Origin: Lichenicoccus sp964235615
GTDB taxonomy: Bacteria; Pseudomonadota; Alphaproteobacteria; Acetobacterales; Acetobacteraceae
DNA length: 11,066 bases
Direction: 5' to 3'
NCBI GenBank assembly: GCA_964235615.1
Contig: CAXSEE010000147.1
Span: forward strand, 1 to 11,066
Part shown: positions 1 through 6,659 of the stretch, piece after piece
How positions within the stretch are numbered: position 1 is the stretch's first letter
How the letters are laid out: each line of letters starts with the position of its first letter
The notes under the pieces: generated by a model
Told to the model about the DNA's origin: nothing
Seen by the model: only the letters and a program-made list of their open reading frames with translations
Databases searched by the model: none
Program-made: the position numbers and the translations under genes

Positions 1-27
1 GTCGAGTTGATGGGATGTATTGAGGTC

Positions 28-1524
28 ATGGCGCGTAACGCGACGAAACAAGCGCCGGCTCTGGTCTGGTTCCGGCAGGACCTGCGGCTGGCGGACCATC
101 GTCCGCTGGTCCGGGCGCTGGAACAGGCCGAGACCATTCTCGCCGTGTATGTGCACGACACGGCGGCGGCGGGCCAATGGGCACCCGGCGGCGCCGGTCT
201 CTGGTGGCTGCACCACAGCCTGGTCTCGCTCGACAAGGCGCTGCGCCGCGCGGGCGGCAAGCTGGTGCTGCGGCAGGGCGACGCCGCGACCATCATCCCC
301 GACCTGGCACGCGAGGCCGGCGTCTCCGGCGTGCATTGCGGCCTGTCGCACGAGCCCTGGCTGCGGGCACTCGACACCCGCGTCGCCGACGCCCTCGCCC
401 GCGAGCAGATCGGCTTCCACGCCCATCGAGTCGCGACCCTGTTCGACCTCGACAGCATCCGCACCAAGACCGGCGGCATCTATGGCGTCTACACGCCGTT
501 CGCCAACAACTGCCGCGGCCTGCCCGATCCGGAGCCGCCCCTGCCCGCCCCCGCGCGCATCCCCGCCGCCCGCGGCAAGTGGGCGTCGGACCGGATCGAG
601 GACTGGGGACTGCTGCCGACCAAGCCCGACTGGGCCGGCGGCATGCGCTCGACCTGGCAACCGGGCGAGGCCGGCGCGCACGGCCGCCTGACCAGGTTCC
701 TCGCCGATCATCTCGACGATTACGGCGCCCGCCGCGACCTCCCCGCCGACGAGGACGGCACCTCGATGCTGTCGCCGCATCTGCACTGGGGCGAGATCTC
801 CGCGGTCCAGGTGTGGCACGCGGCACGGGCGGCCCACACGCAGCCAAGCAGGCCCAACGGCTTCGAGCGCTTCACGGGCGAGCTGCTCTGGCACGAGTTC
901 GCCGCCTACCTGCTATGGAACAACCCGTCCCTGCCCGAGCAGCCGATGCGCGCCGCCTTCGCCCGCCTGCCCTGGCGGGACGACCCCGAGGCGATGCGCG
1001 CCTGGCAGCGCGGCCGGACCGGCGTGCCGATCGTCGACGCCGGCATGCGCCAGCTCTGGCAGATCGGCTGGATGCATAACCGCGTCCGCATGATCACCGC
1101 CTCCCTGCTGGTCAAGCACCTGCTGGTGTCGTGGCAGGATGGCGAGGCGTGGTTCTGGGACACGCTGGTGGACGGCGACCTCGCGACCAACAGCGCGAGC
1201 TGGCAGTGGGTCGCCGGCAGCGGCACCGACAGCCAGCCCTTCTTCCGGATCTTCAACCCGGTCACCCAGTCGAAGAAATTCGACCCTGACGGTGAATATA
1301 TCCGCCGCTGGGTGCCGGAGCTCGCCCGCCTGCCGAGCCGCTACCTGCACGCACCCTGGGAAGCGCCGGCGTCCGAGCTCGCCAAGGCCGGCATCACCCT
1401 CGGGCGCGACTATCCCGAGCCGGTCGTCGGGCTGGACGCCGGACGCGACCGTGCCCTCGCCGCCTTCCGCAAGGAAGTGAAGGGTGGAGCCAGTTCAGGG
1501 AACGAGGCCAGTACCGCCGCATGA
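28..1524 (+). CDS. phrB: Deoxyribodipyrimidine photolyase (class I CPD photolyase)
   Basis: Flavoprotein that uses blue light to split cyclobutane pyrimidine dimers in DNA. The 498-residue product starts with the photolyase N-terminal antenna domain (LVWFRQDLRLADH, about residues 12-24). The C-terminal FAD-binding domain follows, with SPHLHWGEIS (249-258), TGVPIVDAGMRQLW (331-344), GWMHNRVRMI (347-356), DGDLATNSASWQW (382-394) and FFRIFNP (405-411). By-eye alignment to E. coli PhrB puts the electron-transfer tryptophans at W316, W369 and W392, all present, and the flavin-contacting Asn at N388. Length is near the family norm, with about 15 extra Ser/Ala/Gly-rich residues at the C-terminus. 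In-frame TTG (7) and ATG (10) also exist. I chose ATG 28 because it gives the usual short lead-in to the first strand and has GAGG just upstream, though only 2 bases away. The stop overlaps the start of the next gene. A cryptochrome-like role cannot be excluded by sequence alone. Confidence 0.95.
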   Translation: MARNATKQAPALVWFRQDLRLADHRPLVRALEQAETILAVYVHDTAAAGQWAPGGAGLWWLHHSLVSLDKALRRAGGKLVLRQGDAATIIPDLAREAGVSGVHCGLSHEPWLRALDTRVADALAREQIGFHAHRVATLFDLDSIRTKTGGIYGVYTPFANNCRGLPDPEPPLPAPARIPAARGKWASDRIEDWGLLPTKPDWAGGMRSTWQPGEAGAHGRLTRFLADHLDDYGARRDLPADEDGTSMLSPHLHWGEISAVQVWHAARAAHTQPSRPNGFERFTGELLWHEFAAYLLWNNPSLPEQPMRAAFARLPWRDDPEAMRAWQRGRTGVPIVDAGMRQLWQIGWMHNRVRMITASLLVKHLLVSWQDGEAWFWDTLVDGDLATNSASWQWVAGSGTDSQPFFRIFNPVTQSKKFDPDGEYIRRWVPELARLPSRYLHAPWEAPASELAKAGITLGRDYPEPVVGLDAGRDRALAAFRKEVKGGASSGNEASTAA

Positions 1525-2228
1525 CGGATCCCGATACCGTGGAAGCAGCGCTTCCGACACCGGCCGAGCTGGCGCGGCGTCCGTTGCGCGTGGTGGGCGA
1601 CGTCCATGGCGACGTGCGCGCCTTCGCCCATGCGGTTGCCACCGACCGCTTCATCATCCAGCTCGGCGACCTGATCGACCACGGGCCGGCCAGCGCCGAC
1701 ACCCTGCGGCTGATGTTCCAGCTGATCGACCAGGGGCGGGGGATGTTCCTCCTGGGCAATCACGACCGCAAGCTGGGCCGTGCCCTGGCCGGCCACCGCA
1801 TGCGTCCCGACGCGCCGCTGGAGACCACGCTGGCCCAGCTCCAGGACCCGGCGTTGCGCGCCCGCGCCCTGGCGGAGATCGGACGGGCGCCGGCCTGGAT
1901 CGTGCTGGACCGGCGCATCTTCGTCCACGGCGGCTTCCATACCGGCATGCTGGAGCAGGACCCGCCGCCGGCGCTGGGACGGGTGACGCCGCTGCTCTCC
2001 CGCGCCCTGTTCGGCGAGACCACCGGACGCATGCAGGAAGACGGCTTCCCGGAACGGCGGCTGAGCTGGGTGGACCATATCCCGCGCGGCTTCACCGTCT
2101 ATTGCGGCCATGACCGCCGCAGCACCGACGGCCGCCCCTGGGTCAAGCAGGGACGCAACGGCGGCACCGCGATCTTCACCGACACCGGCGCCGGCAAGGG
2201 CGGCCACCTGGCCTGGATCGATCTCTGA
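1521..2228 (+). CDS. Metallophosphoesterase, PPP (Ser/Thr phosphatase / ApaH-like) family
   Basis: Predicted cytoplasmic two-metal phosphoesterase of 235 residues. The PPP signature is complete: GDVHG (26-30), GDLIDHG (49-55), GNHD (79-82), the metal-binding histidine in FVHGGFH (134-140) and YCGHD (194-198). GNHD rather than GNHE, together with the compact size, points to the bacterial phosphoprotein-phosphatase/diadenosine-tetraphosphatase-like group. The substrate (phosphoprotein, Ap4A or other nucleotide) cannot be told from sequence. The start ATG overlaps the photolyase TGA as ATGA, so translation is probably coupled and the two genes co-transcribed. Codons 1-20 are low-complexity and the domain begins at about residue 22. 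The gene ends with tandem in-frame stops, TGA then TAA. Family assignment is firm; the exact function is not. Confidence 0.9.
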   Translation: MTDPDTVEAALPTPAELARRPLRVVGDVHGDVRAFAHAVATDRFIIQLGDLIDHGPASADTLRLMFQLIDQGRGMFLLGNHDRKLGRALAGHRMRPDAPLETTLAQLQDPALRARALAEIGRAPAWIVLDRRIFVHGGFHTGMLEQDPPPALGRVTPLLSRALFGETTGRMQEDGFPERRLSWVDHIPRGFTVYCGHDRRSTDGRPWVKQGRNGGTAIFTDTGAGKGGHLAWIDL

Positions 2229-2297
2229 TAAGGCTTGTCCCGTCGCGGTGGATCACGCACAACCAAGTGAAGTCGGCGAGCCGGGTCAGGTCAGGGA

Positions 2298-2621
2298 ATG
2301 CAATCAGAGGATGCGGTAGCGCAACTGCAGGCCCTGCGCGACAGCATCGACAACATCGATGCCGCACTGATCCACATGCTCGCCGAGCGGTTCCGCTGCA
2401 CCAAGGCCGTCGGCGAGCTCAAGGCGCGCAGCGCGATGCCGGCCGCCGATCCCGAGCGCGAGGCACGCCAGGTGGCACGTCTGCGGGCACTGGCGCGCGA
2501 GGCCAGGCTCGACCCCAACTTCGCCGAGAAATTCCTCGCCTTCGTGATACGCGAGGTCATCCGTCACCACGAGGCGATCGCGCGTACCCAGGATGGCCCA
2601 GCGGCGGGTATAGCCCTGTGA
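2298..2621 (+). CDS. Chorismate mutase, AroQ class (monofunctional)
   Basis: A 107-residue all-helical AroQ-type chorismate mutase, which converts chorismate to prephenate at the start of phenylalanine and tyrosine synthesis. Hand alignment to the mutase domain of E. coli PheA gives R14 (=R11), R31 (=R28), K42 (=K39), D51 (=D48), R54 (=R51) and E55 (=E52). The position of E. coli Q88 falls on a histidine in the stretch EVIRHHEAI (86-94). No prephenate dehydratase, dehydrogenase or DAHP synthase domain is attached, and there is no signal peptide, so it should be a free cytoplasmic enzyme. The ATG follows AGG-containing sequence (2287-2296). It lies 69 bases after the metallophosphoesterase and its TGA overlaps the GTG of the next gene, suggesting a coupled pair. 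Confidence 0.9.
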   Translation: MQSEDAVAQLQALRDSIDNIDAALIHMLAERFRCTKAVGELKARSAMPAADPEREARQVARLRALAREARLDPNFAEKFLAFVIREVIRHHEAIARTQDGPAAGIAL

Positions 2622-3109
2622 GCCGCCAACTGCTCATGCTGCGTCATGCCAAGGCGGTGAACAGCACCGGCAGGACCGATGCCGACCATGCCCGTGCGCT
2701 ATCGGAGCGCGGACGTCTCGATGCCGCCGCCATGGGCCTGCTGCTGCGCCGGCGGGCGTTGACGCCGGCCCTCGTCCTGGTCAGCACGACGCTGCGCACG
2801 CGCGAGACCTTCGCGCTGCTGGGGCCGTTCGCGGGCCAGCAGCCGCGCACGAGTTTTCTGGATGCCCTCTATCTCGCCGAGCCGGAGACGCTGCTCGACC
2901 TGCTGCGCGAGCTGGGTGGGACCGCCGCCAGCGTCATGCTGATCGGCCATAATCCCGGGATGCACGAGCTGGCGCTGCAACTGGCGTCGGCGGACCCGAA
3001 GCTGGAGCATGGCTTTCCGACCTGCACCCTCGCACTGCTCGCCTTCGGAGGGGACTGGTCGGAGCTGGCGCCCGGACGTGCGCAATTGCAGGAGCTGCTG
3101 CACCCGTAA
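2618..3109 (+). CDS. Histidine phosphatase superfamily protein, SixA-like
   Basis: A 163-residue phosphatase of the phosphoglycerate-mutase-like superfamily. The catalytic block LLMLRHAKA (5-13) carries R9 and the phospho-accepting H10. LSERG (28-32), STTLRTRET (56-64, second phosphate-binding Arg at R60 or R62) and LIGHNPGMHELALQL (108-122, second catalytic H111) complete the pocket. RHAK instead of RHG, the short length and the missing insert domain are typical of the SixA branch, whose founding member removes phosphate from the ArcB phosphotransfer domain. The substrate here is unknown. The open frame continues upstream of 2618, but that part lies over the chorismate mutase gene. The GTG at 2618, overlapping the mutase TGA (GTGA), puts the catalytic motif at the expected distance from the N-terminus. 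Confidence 0.88.
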   Translation: MSRQLLMLRHAKAVNSTGRTDADHARALSERGRLDAAAMGLLLRRRALTPALVLVSTTLRTRETFALLGPFAGQQPRTSFLDALYLAEPETLLDLLRELGGTAASVMLIGHNPGMHELALQLASADPKLEHGFPTCTLALLAFGGDWSELAPGRAQLQELLHP

Positions 3110-3131
3110 GCCGCTTCCGCATCGGAGGCCG

Positions 3132-3160
3132 TTGCCAGGAAGGCCGTGAGGCCATAAATC
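3132..3160 (+). promoter_or_regulatory. Candidate sigma-70-type promoter for gltA
   Basis: TTGCCA (3132-3137, 5 of 6 to the -35 consensus) and TAAATC (3155-3160, weak -10) are separated by 17 bases in the 93-base gap before gltA. This would give a leader of about 35 bases. It is the only AT-leaning spot in the gap. Prediction by eye, not tested. Confidence 0.35.
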
Positions 3161-3202
3161 TGCACTCAACCGCCCCGCGGCCGACCAGAACAGGGATACG
3201 TC

Positions 3203-4510
3203 ATGAGCGTGACCGCCAATTCCTCCGTCACCATCAGCCTGGACGGCACCAACCGAACGGCAAAATTGCCCCTGCTCACCGGCACGCTGGGTCCGGCCGT
3301 CGCCGACATACGCAAGCTGCACGGTGATCTCGGGATCTTTACCTATGATCCCGGCTACGGGGCCACGGCGGCCTGCGACAGCAAGATCACCTATATCGAC
3401 GGCGACGAGGGCGTGCTGCTGCATCGCGGCTATCCGATCGACCAGCTCGCCGAGCAGTCCACCTTCATGGAGACCGCCTACCTGCTGCTGAACGGCGAGC
3501 TGCCGAACCAGGCGCAGAACGACGACTTCATCAAGCACATCAAGAACCACACCATGCTGCACGAGCAGCTCCGCCATTTCTTCAACGGCTTCCGCCGCGA
3601 CGCCCATCCGATGGCGGTGATCTGCGGCGTGGTCGGCGCATTGTCGGCCTTCTATCACGACAGCCTCGACATCAACGACCCGGCCCATCGTGATCTGTCG
3701 GCGTTACGGCTGATCGCCAAGATGCCGACCATCGCCGCCTGGACCTACAAATATACCCAGGGCATGCCGTTCATCTATCCGCGCAACGACCTCGGCTATT
3801 CCGAGAATTTCCTGCACATGATGTTCGCGATGCCTTCGGAGAGCTACCAGGTGAGCCCGATCCTCGCCCGCGCGATGGACCGCATCTTCATCCTGCATGC
3901 CGACCACGAGCAGAACGCCTCGACCAGCACGGTGCGCCTGGCCGGCTCGACCGGCGCCAACCCGTTCGCCTGCATCGCCGCCGGCATCGCCTCGCTATGG
4001 GGTCCCTCGCACGGCGGCGCCAACGAGGCGGTGCTCAAGATGCTGAACGAGATCGGCACCAAGGACCACATCCCGGACTTCATCAAGAAGGTGAAGGACA
4101 AGAGCAGCGGCGTGAAGCTCATGGGCTTCGGCCACCGCGTCTACAAGAACTTCGACCCGCGGGCGAAGATCATGCAGGCGACCTGCCACGAGGTGCTGGG
4201 CGAGCTCGGCATCAAGGACGACCCACTGCTGGACCTGGCCGTCGAACTCGAGCGGATCGCCATCGAGGATGATTACTTCGTCTCGCGCAAGCTGTATCCG
4301 AACGTCGATTTCTACTCGGGCATCATCCTCAAGGCGATGGGCATCCCGACCAGCATGTTCACCGTGCTGTTCGCGGTCGCCCGCACCGCCGGGTGGATCA
4401 GCCAGTGGAAGGAGATGATCGAGGAGCCGGGCCAGCGTATCGGACGCCCGCGTCAGATCTATACCGGCGCCGCGCTGCGGGATCTGGTGCCTTTAGCTGA
4501 CCGCTCTTAA
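3203..4510 (+). CDS. gltA: Citrate synthase (type II, hexameric class)
   Basis: Condenses acetyl-CoA and oxaloacetate to citrate, the entry step of the TCA cycle. The 435-residue length and overall sequence match Gram-negative GltA enzymes. Active-site residues are in place: H235 in ADHEQNAST, H270 in WGPSHGGANEA, H311 in GFGHRVYKNFDPRA and D369 in PNVDFYSG. These correspond to E. coli H229, H264, H305 and D362. The N-terminal beta domain (about 1-60) typical of NADH-sensitive type II enzymes is present, so allosteric inhibition by NADH is possible. The C-terminus has the usual GRPRQIYTGA block but ends in an unusual RDLVPLADRS. ATG 3203 is preceded by AGGGA at a workable distance. The gene appears monocistronic: it has its own candidate promoter and faces a convergent gene 26 bases downstream. 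Confidence 0.97.
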   Translation: MSVTANSSVTISLDGTNRTAKLPLLTGTLGPAVADIRKLHGDLGIFTYDPGYGATAACDSKITYIDGDEGVLLHRGYPIDQLAEQSTFMETAYLLLNGELPNQAQNDDFIKHIKNHTMLHEQLRHFFNGFRRDAHPMAVICGVVGALSAFYHDSLDINDPAHRDLSALRLIAKMPTIAAWTYKYTQGMPFIYPRNDLGYSENFLHMMFAMPSESYQVSPILARAMDRIFILHADHEQNASTSTVRLAGSTGANPFACIAAGIASLWGPSHGGANEAVLKMLNEIGTKDHIPDFIKKVKDKSSGVKLMGFGHRVYKNFDPRAKIMQATCHEVLGELGIKDDPLLDLAVELERIAIEDDYFVSRKLYPNVDFYSGIILKAMGIPTSMFTVLFAVARTAGWISQWKEMIEEPGQRIGRPRQIYTGAALRDLVPLADRS

Positions 4511-4557
4511 AAAGCTGGGTCCAGGCGCTGCGACCCCTAGTCGCAGTCGCATCCTGG
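4509..4557 (-). terminator. Intrinsic terminator for the small minus-strand gene (possibly bidirectional with gltA)
   Basis: CTGCGAC (4528-4534) and GTCGCAG (4540-4546) form a perfect 7-bp stem around a 5-base loop. The stem extends with GCG/CGC past a one-base bulge and with an outer CCAGG (4521-4525)/CCTGG (4553-4557). On the minus strand the stem is followed 7 bases later by TTTTT (4513-4509). The stop codon of the minus-strand gene (4539-4537) lies in the loop. Read from gltA, the hairpin is there but no T-tract follows, so plus-strand termination would be weaker or factor-assisted. Confidence 0.6.
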
Positions 4558-4767
4558 GGTCGGACCGCCGGCGTTGCGGACGACGTGATGGTCGATCCAT
4601 TCCGATACCAGCCGGCGCGCCTCGTTGATCGAAGCCTCCGGATGATGGATGCGATACAGGGTGGTGCATGCATGGAAAGCTTGCATGTCCGCAGTACCGC
4701 AACCGCGAAGCTCGCGATAGGCAGTGACGACGGCACGCTCGCAATTGCGGGCGATCAGGCTCTCCAC
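4537..4767 (-). CDS. Small protein of unknown function (76 residues)
   Basis: I do not recognise a named family. The product is soluble-looking, with no signal peptide or membrane segment, and is probably mostly helical: VESLIARNCERAVVTAYREL (1-20), a central stretch with HACTTLYRIHHPEA, then INEARRLVSEWIDHH. It ends in a Cys-Asp rich tail (GCDCD) and has four or five cysteines overall. GTG 4767 is chosen because AGGAAGAGG (4781-4773) lies 5 bases upstream and a candidate promoter lies just before it. The frame stays open further upstream (TTG 4785, TTG 4809, and ATG 4941 inside the ELM1-like gene), but those starts have no good Shine-Dalgarno, and 4809 falls inside the promoter. Codon use is coding-like although less GC-biased than its neighbours. 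It converges on gltA and follows the ELM1-like gene by 86 bases. Confidence 0.7.
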   Translation of the reverse strand: MESLIARNCERAVVTAYRELRGCGTADMQAFHACTTLYRIHHPEASINEARRLVSEWIDHHVVRNAGGPTPGCDCD

Positions 4768-4772
4768 TGGGA

Positions 4773-4781
4773 CCTCTTCCT
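4773..4781 (-). promoter_or_regulatory. Strong ribosome binding site deciding the GTG start
   Basis: AGGAAGAGG on the minus strand, 5 bases before GTG 4767, is the best Shine-Dalgarno match I found in the window. It fixes the start of the 76-residue protein despite longer open frame upstream. Confidence 0.6.
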
Positions 4782-4809
4782 GCAAATCATTCGCATTTAG
4801 TAGTTTCAA

Positions 4810-4837
4810 ACTATACCCGCCGGTCCAACCAGCGCAA
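4810..4837 (-). promoter_or_regulatory. Candidate promoter of the 76-residue protein gene
   Basis: On the minus strand TTGCGC (4837-4832, 4 of 6) and TATAGT (4815-4810, 5 of 6) are 16 bases apart. A start of transcription near 4803 would give a leader of about 35 bases carrying the AGGAAGAGG site. The AT-rich patch 4785-4815 stands out from the surrounding GC-rich DNA. Confidence 0.45.
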
Positions 4838-4853
4838 GCGTCTCGTGTCCAGG

Positions 4854-5807
4854 TCACTTGTTGGGACTGGACGCGGAGCCGAAGCGCGCACGGATCTCCT
4901 GGGCGATGCGTCCTGCCTCGTCGAGCGGCTGTCTTGGCCAAGGCGACAGATCGTCCTGCAGCAGCCGGAGCTGACCCGCGTGGCGCATGCGTTCCAGCAG
5001 CCGCCGCATCTCCCGCCGGTCGCCACTGGCCAGGGCGGCAAACACCGGCGCCGGCGCGGCACAGGCTTCGGACAAGGTCAGCGCGCCGACGCGTGCCACG
5101 ACGACGGCATCGGCATGGCCCAGGAAGCCGAGGGTCGGATCCTCTCCCGGTTCGCCGGCGCGATAGATCAGGTGCAGGCAGCCGGACAGGCCGGTAGCCA
5201 ATGCATCCGCGGCACGATTGCCCGATGGCAGCACCGAGGCCAGCACACAGCCGCCACGCTCCCGCGCCAGGCTGGCCAGATGCAATCCAAGCCCGAGCGC
5301 GGCCTTGGGATCGGAGCCCCCGAACAGCAGCGCGACCCTTGGGCGCGGCAGATGCGACAGCCGCTCGCCCCAGAGGTCACGGGCACGCGCGAGCAAGGCG
5401 GGCGAGACCACGTTCGGGGCACCGAGAACCGGGATGATGCGGTTGGCATTCTGGCCGGAGGCGGTGACTGGCGGAGGACCGGTCAGAGCGCCATCCGGCA
5501 CCACTGTCAGGTCGAACGGCAGCCACTCGGAGACGCGCCGGACCGGAAGCAGCCTCGATGCGCAATGCACCACCCGGCAGCCATGGCGCGAGCGCAGCAG
5601 CAACGCGCGCAAGCCCGAGCTGGGACCGGCGGACAGCACCAGTCCAGGTCCCGGTCCACCGGGCCGGTGCGGCTGGCCAGGGGCTGCGCTGAAGCGCCGG
5701 AATGGCAGGCCGAGCCGGCCGGCGATGGCACTCGCCTGACCGGCGGCGGCGGAGTGGGGATCGTCAAGGACCCACACTGGTGCCTGCGGCAGCAGGGCGA
5801 GGTTCAT
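4854..5807 (-). CDS. ELM1-family protein (mitochondrial-fission ELM1-like, GT-B-like fold)
   Basis: A 317-residue protein I assign to the bacterial relatives of plant ELM1 (family once called DUF1022). Support comes from the opening VWVLDDPHSAAAGQASAIAGRLGLPF (given here as residues 11-36), a central RVALLFGGSDPKA (strand then Gly-rich turn, about 203-215) and a C-terminal half with LSEACAAPAPVFAAL followed by RLLERMRHAGQLRLL and PLDEAGRIAQEI. The last part mirrors the family pattern of a nucleotide-sugar-transferase-like C-terminal domain. The usual GKxGDxxQ and DSxSMxxEA motifs are degraded here (GQASA; RVGALTLSEA), so the member is divergent. Bacterial function is unknown; envelope-glycan or lipid transfer is only a fold-based guess. 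ATG 5807 has GGAG 9 bases upstream. The gene is divergent from pyrE across 84 bases. Confidence 0.75.
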   Translation of the reverse strand: MNLALLPQAPVWVLDDPHSAAAGQASAIAGRLGLPFRRFSAAPGQPHRPGGPGPGLVLSAGPSSGLRALLLRSRHGCRVVHCASRLLPVRRVSEWLPFDLTVVPDGALTGPPPVTASGQNANRIIPVLGAPNVVSPALLARARDLWGERLSHLPRPRVALLFGGSDPKAALGLGLHLASLARERGGCVLASVLPSGNRAADALATGLSGCLHLIYRAGEPGEDPTLGFLGHADAVVVARVGALTLSEACAAPAPVFAALASGDRREMRRLLERMRHAGQLRLLQDDLSPWPRQPLDEAGRIAQEIRARFGSASSPNK

Positions 5808-5818
5808 CGCGAGGCGCT

Positions 5819-5833
5819 CCGCCGGCCCGGCGG
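5819..5833 (-). other. GC-rich hairpin in the leader of the ELM1-like gene
   Basis: CCGCCG (5819-5824), a 3-base loop and CGGCGG (5828-5833) form a perfect 6-bp all-GC stem. On the minus strand its 3' arm runs into the GGAG (5820-5817) that serves the ELM1-like start, so the stem could partly hide the ribosome binding site. Whether it matters in vivo is unknown. Confidence 0.35.
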
Positions 5834-5891
5834 TGGATTTCCTGCAGTCATCCGGTTAATTCTGCCTGATCCTGGATAGAGGAATGAGACA

Positions 5892-6659
5892 GTGGCGACT
5901 TCTGGAGCGATTGGAGATACCGGAATGCCTGCGAACGGCACCTCCGATTGGGACCGCGACGCGGCCCTGACCACGGCAAGGCTGCTGCTTGAGATCAAGG
6001 CGGTCAATTTTCGCCCCGAAGAGCCGTATACCCTGACATCAGGCTGGAAATCCCCCGTCTATATCGATTGCCGTCGTATCATCTTCTTCCCGCGCGCCAG
6101 GGCCAAGATCGTCGAGCTCGGAGTCGAGAAGATAGGTCGTCATGTCGGCTATGAAAGCATCGATGTGGTCGCCGGTGGAGAGACCGCCGGCATTCCCTTC
6201 GCCGCCTGGATCGCCGACCGCATGCTCCTGCCGATGGCCTATGTCCGCAAGAAGCCGAAAGGTTTCGGCCGCAACGCGCTGATCGAGGGCGACGTTCCTG
6301 AGAACATGCGCACGCTGCTGGTCGAGGACCTGACCACCGACGGCGCCTCGAAGATCCAGTTCGCCAATTCGCTCCGCGACGCCGGCGCCGTCGTCAACCA
6401 TGCCTTCGTGGTGTTCTTCTACGGCGTGTTTCCCGGGGCGCATCGCACCCTCGCCGGCATGGACATCCGGCTGCACGCCCTGGCCACCTGGTGGGACGTG
6501 CTCGAAGCCTGCGCCGAACGGCCCTATTTCTCCGACGCCGCGGCCTCCGAGGTGCGTCGCTTCCTGGAAGATCCCTGCGCCTGGTCGGCTCGGCACGGCG
6601 GCGTCGCCTCGGCCGAGGAGGCGCTCGCCCACAAGGCGGCGAAGGACACCGGAGCCTGA
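5892..6659 (+). CDS. pyrE: Orotate phosphoribosyltransferase
   Basis: Makes orotidine 5'-phosphate from orotate and PRPP in de novo pyrimidine synthesis; cytoplasmic and normally dimeric. The 255-residue protein has PYTLTSGWKSPVYIDCRRI (45-63) for orotate/phosphate contacts, AGGETAGIPFA (94-104), the flexible catalytic loop YVRKKPKGFG (117-126) and the PRPP-binding motif LLVEDLTTDGAS (142-153). It is some 40 residues longer than E. coli PyrE because of a C-terminal region (about 200-255) that is Ala/Glu-rich at its end, a form I associate with alphaproteobacteria. GTG 5892 has GAGG 10 bases upstream. An alternative ATG at 5925, with GGAG about 9 bases upstream, would give 244 residues and is equally plausible. 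The TGA overlaps the proposed CTG start of murI. Confidence 0.95.
   Translation: MATSGAIGDTGMPANGTSDWDRDAALTTARLLLEIKAVNFRPEEPYTLTSGWKSPVYIDCRRIIFFPRARAKIVELGVEKIGRHVGYESIDVVAGGETAGIPFAAWIADRMLLPMAYVRKKPKGFGRNALIEGDVPENMRTLLVEDLTTDGASKIQFANSLRDAGAVVNHAFVVFFYGVFPGAHRTLAGMDIRLHALATWWDVLEACAERPYFSDAAASEVRRFLEDPCAWSARHGGVASAEEALAHKAAKDTGA

Noticed and set aside
1410..2207. 265-codon minus-strand frame over the metallophosphoesterase
   Set aside because: Mirror frame of a gene with a complete PPP signature; no recognisable domain.
2267..2617. N-terminal extension of the SixA-like protein
   Set aside because: The in-frame stretch overlaps the whole chorismate mutase and is Arg/Gly/Pro-rich. GTG 2618 fits the family start.
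2699..3688. Long open frame on the minus strand opposite the SixA-like gene and gltA
   Set aside because: It is the antisense frame of two firmly identified genes. Its composition (His/Val/Gly/Gln-rich, no domain) is typical of GC-rich shadow frames.
4845..5879. 344-codon open frame on the plus strand opposite the ELM1-like gene
   Set aside because: Gln/Arg/Gly-rich low-complexity translation with no motif. The minus-strand gene has better codon bias, a Shine-Dalgarno and family similarity.
6491..6655. GTG 6491 as the murI start
   Set aside because: It would require a 169-base overlap with pyrE and a 55-residue Arg/Gly-rich N-terminus unlike any racemase.
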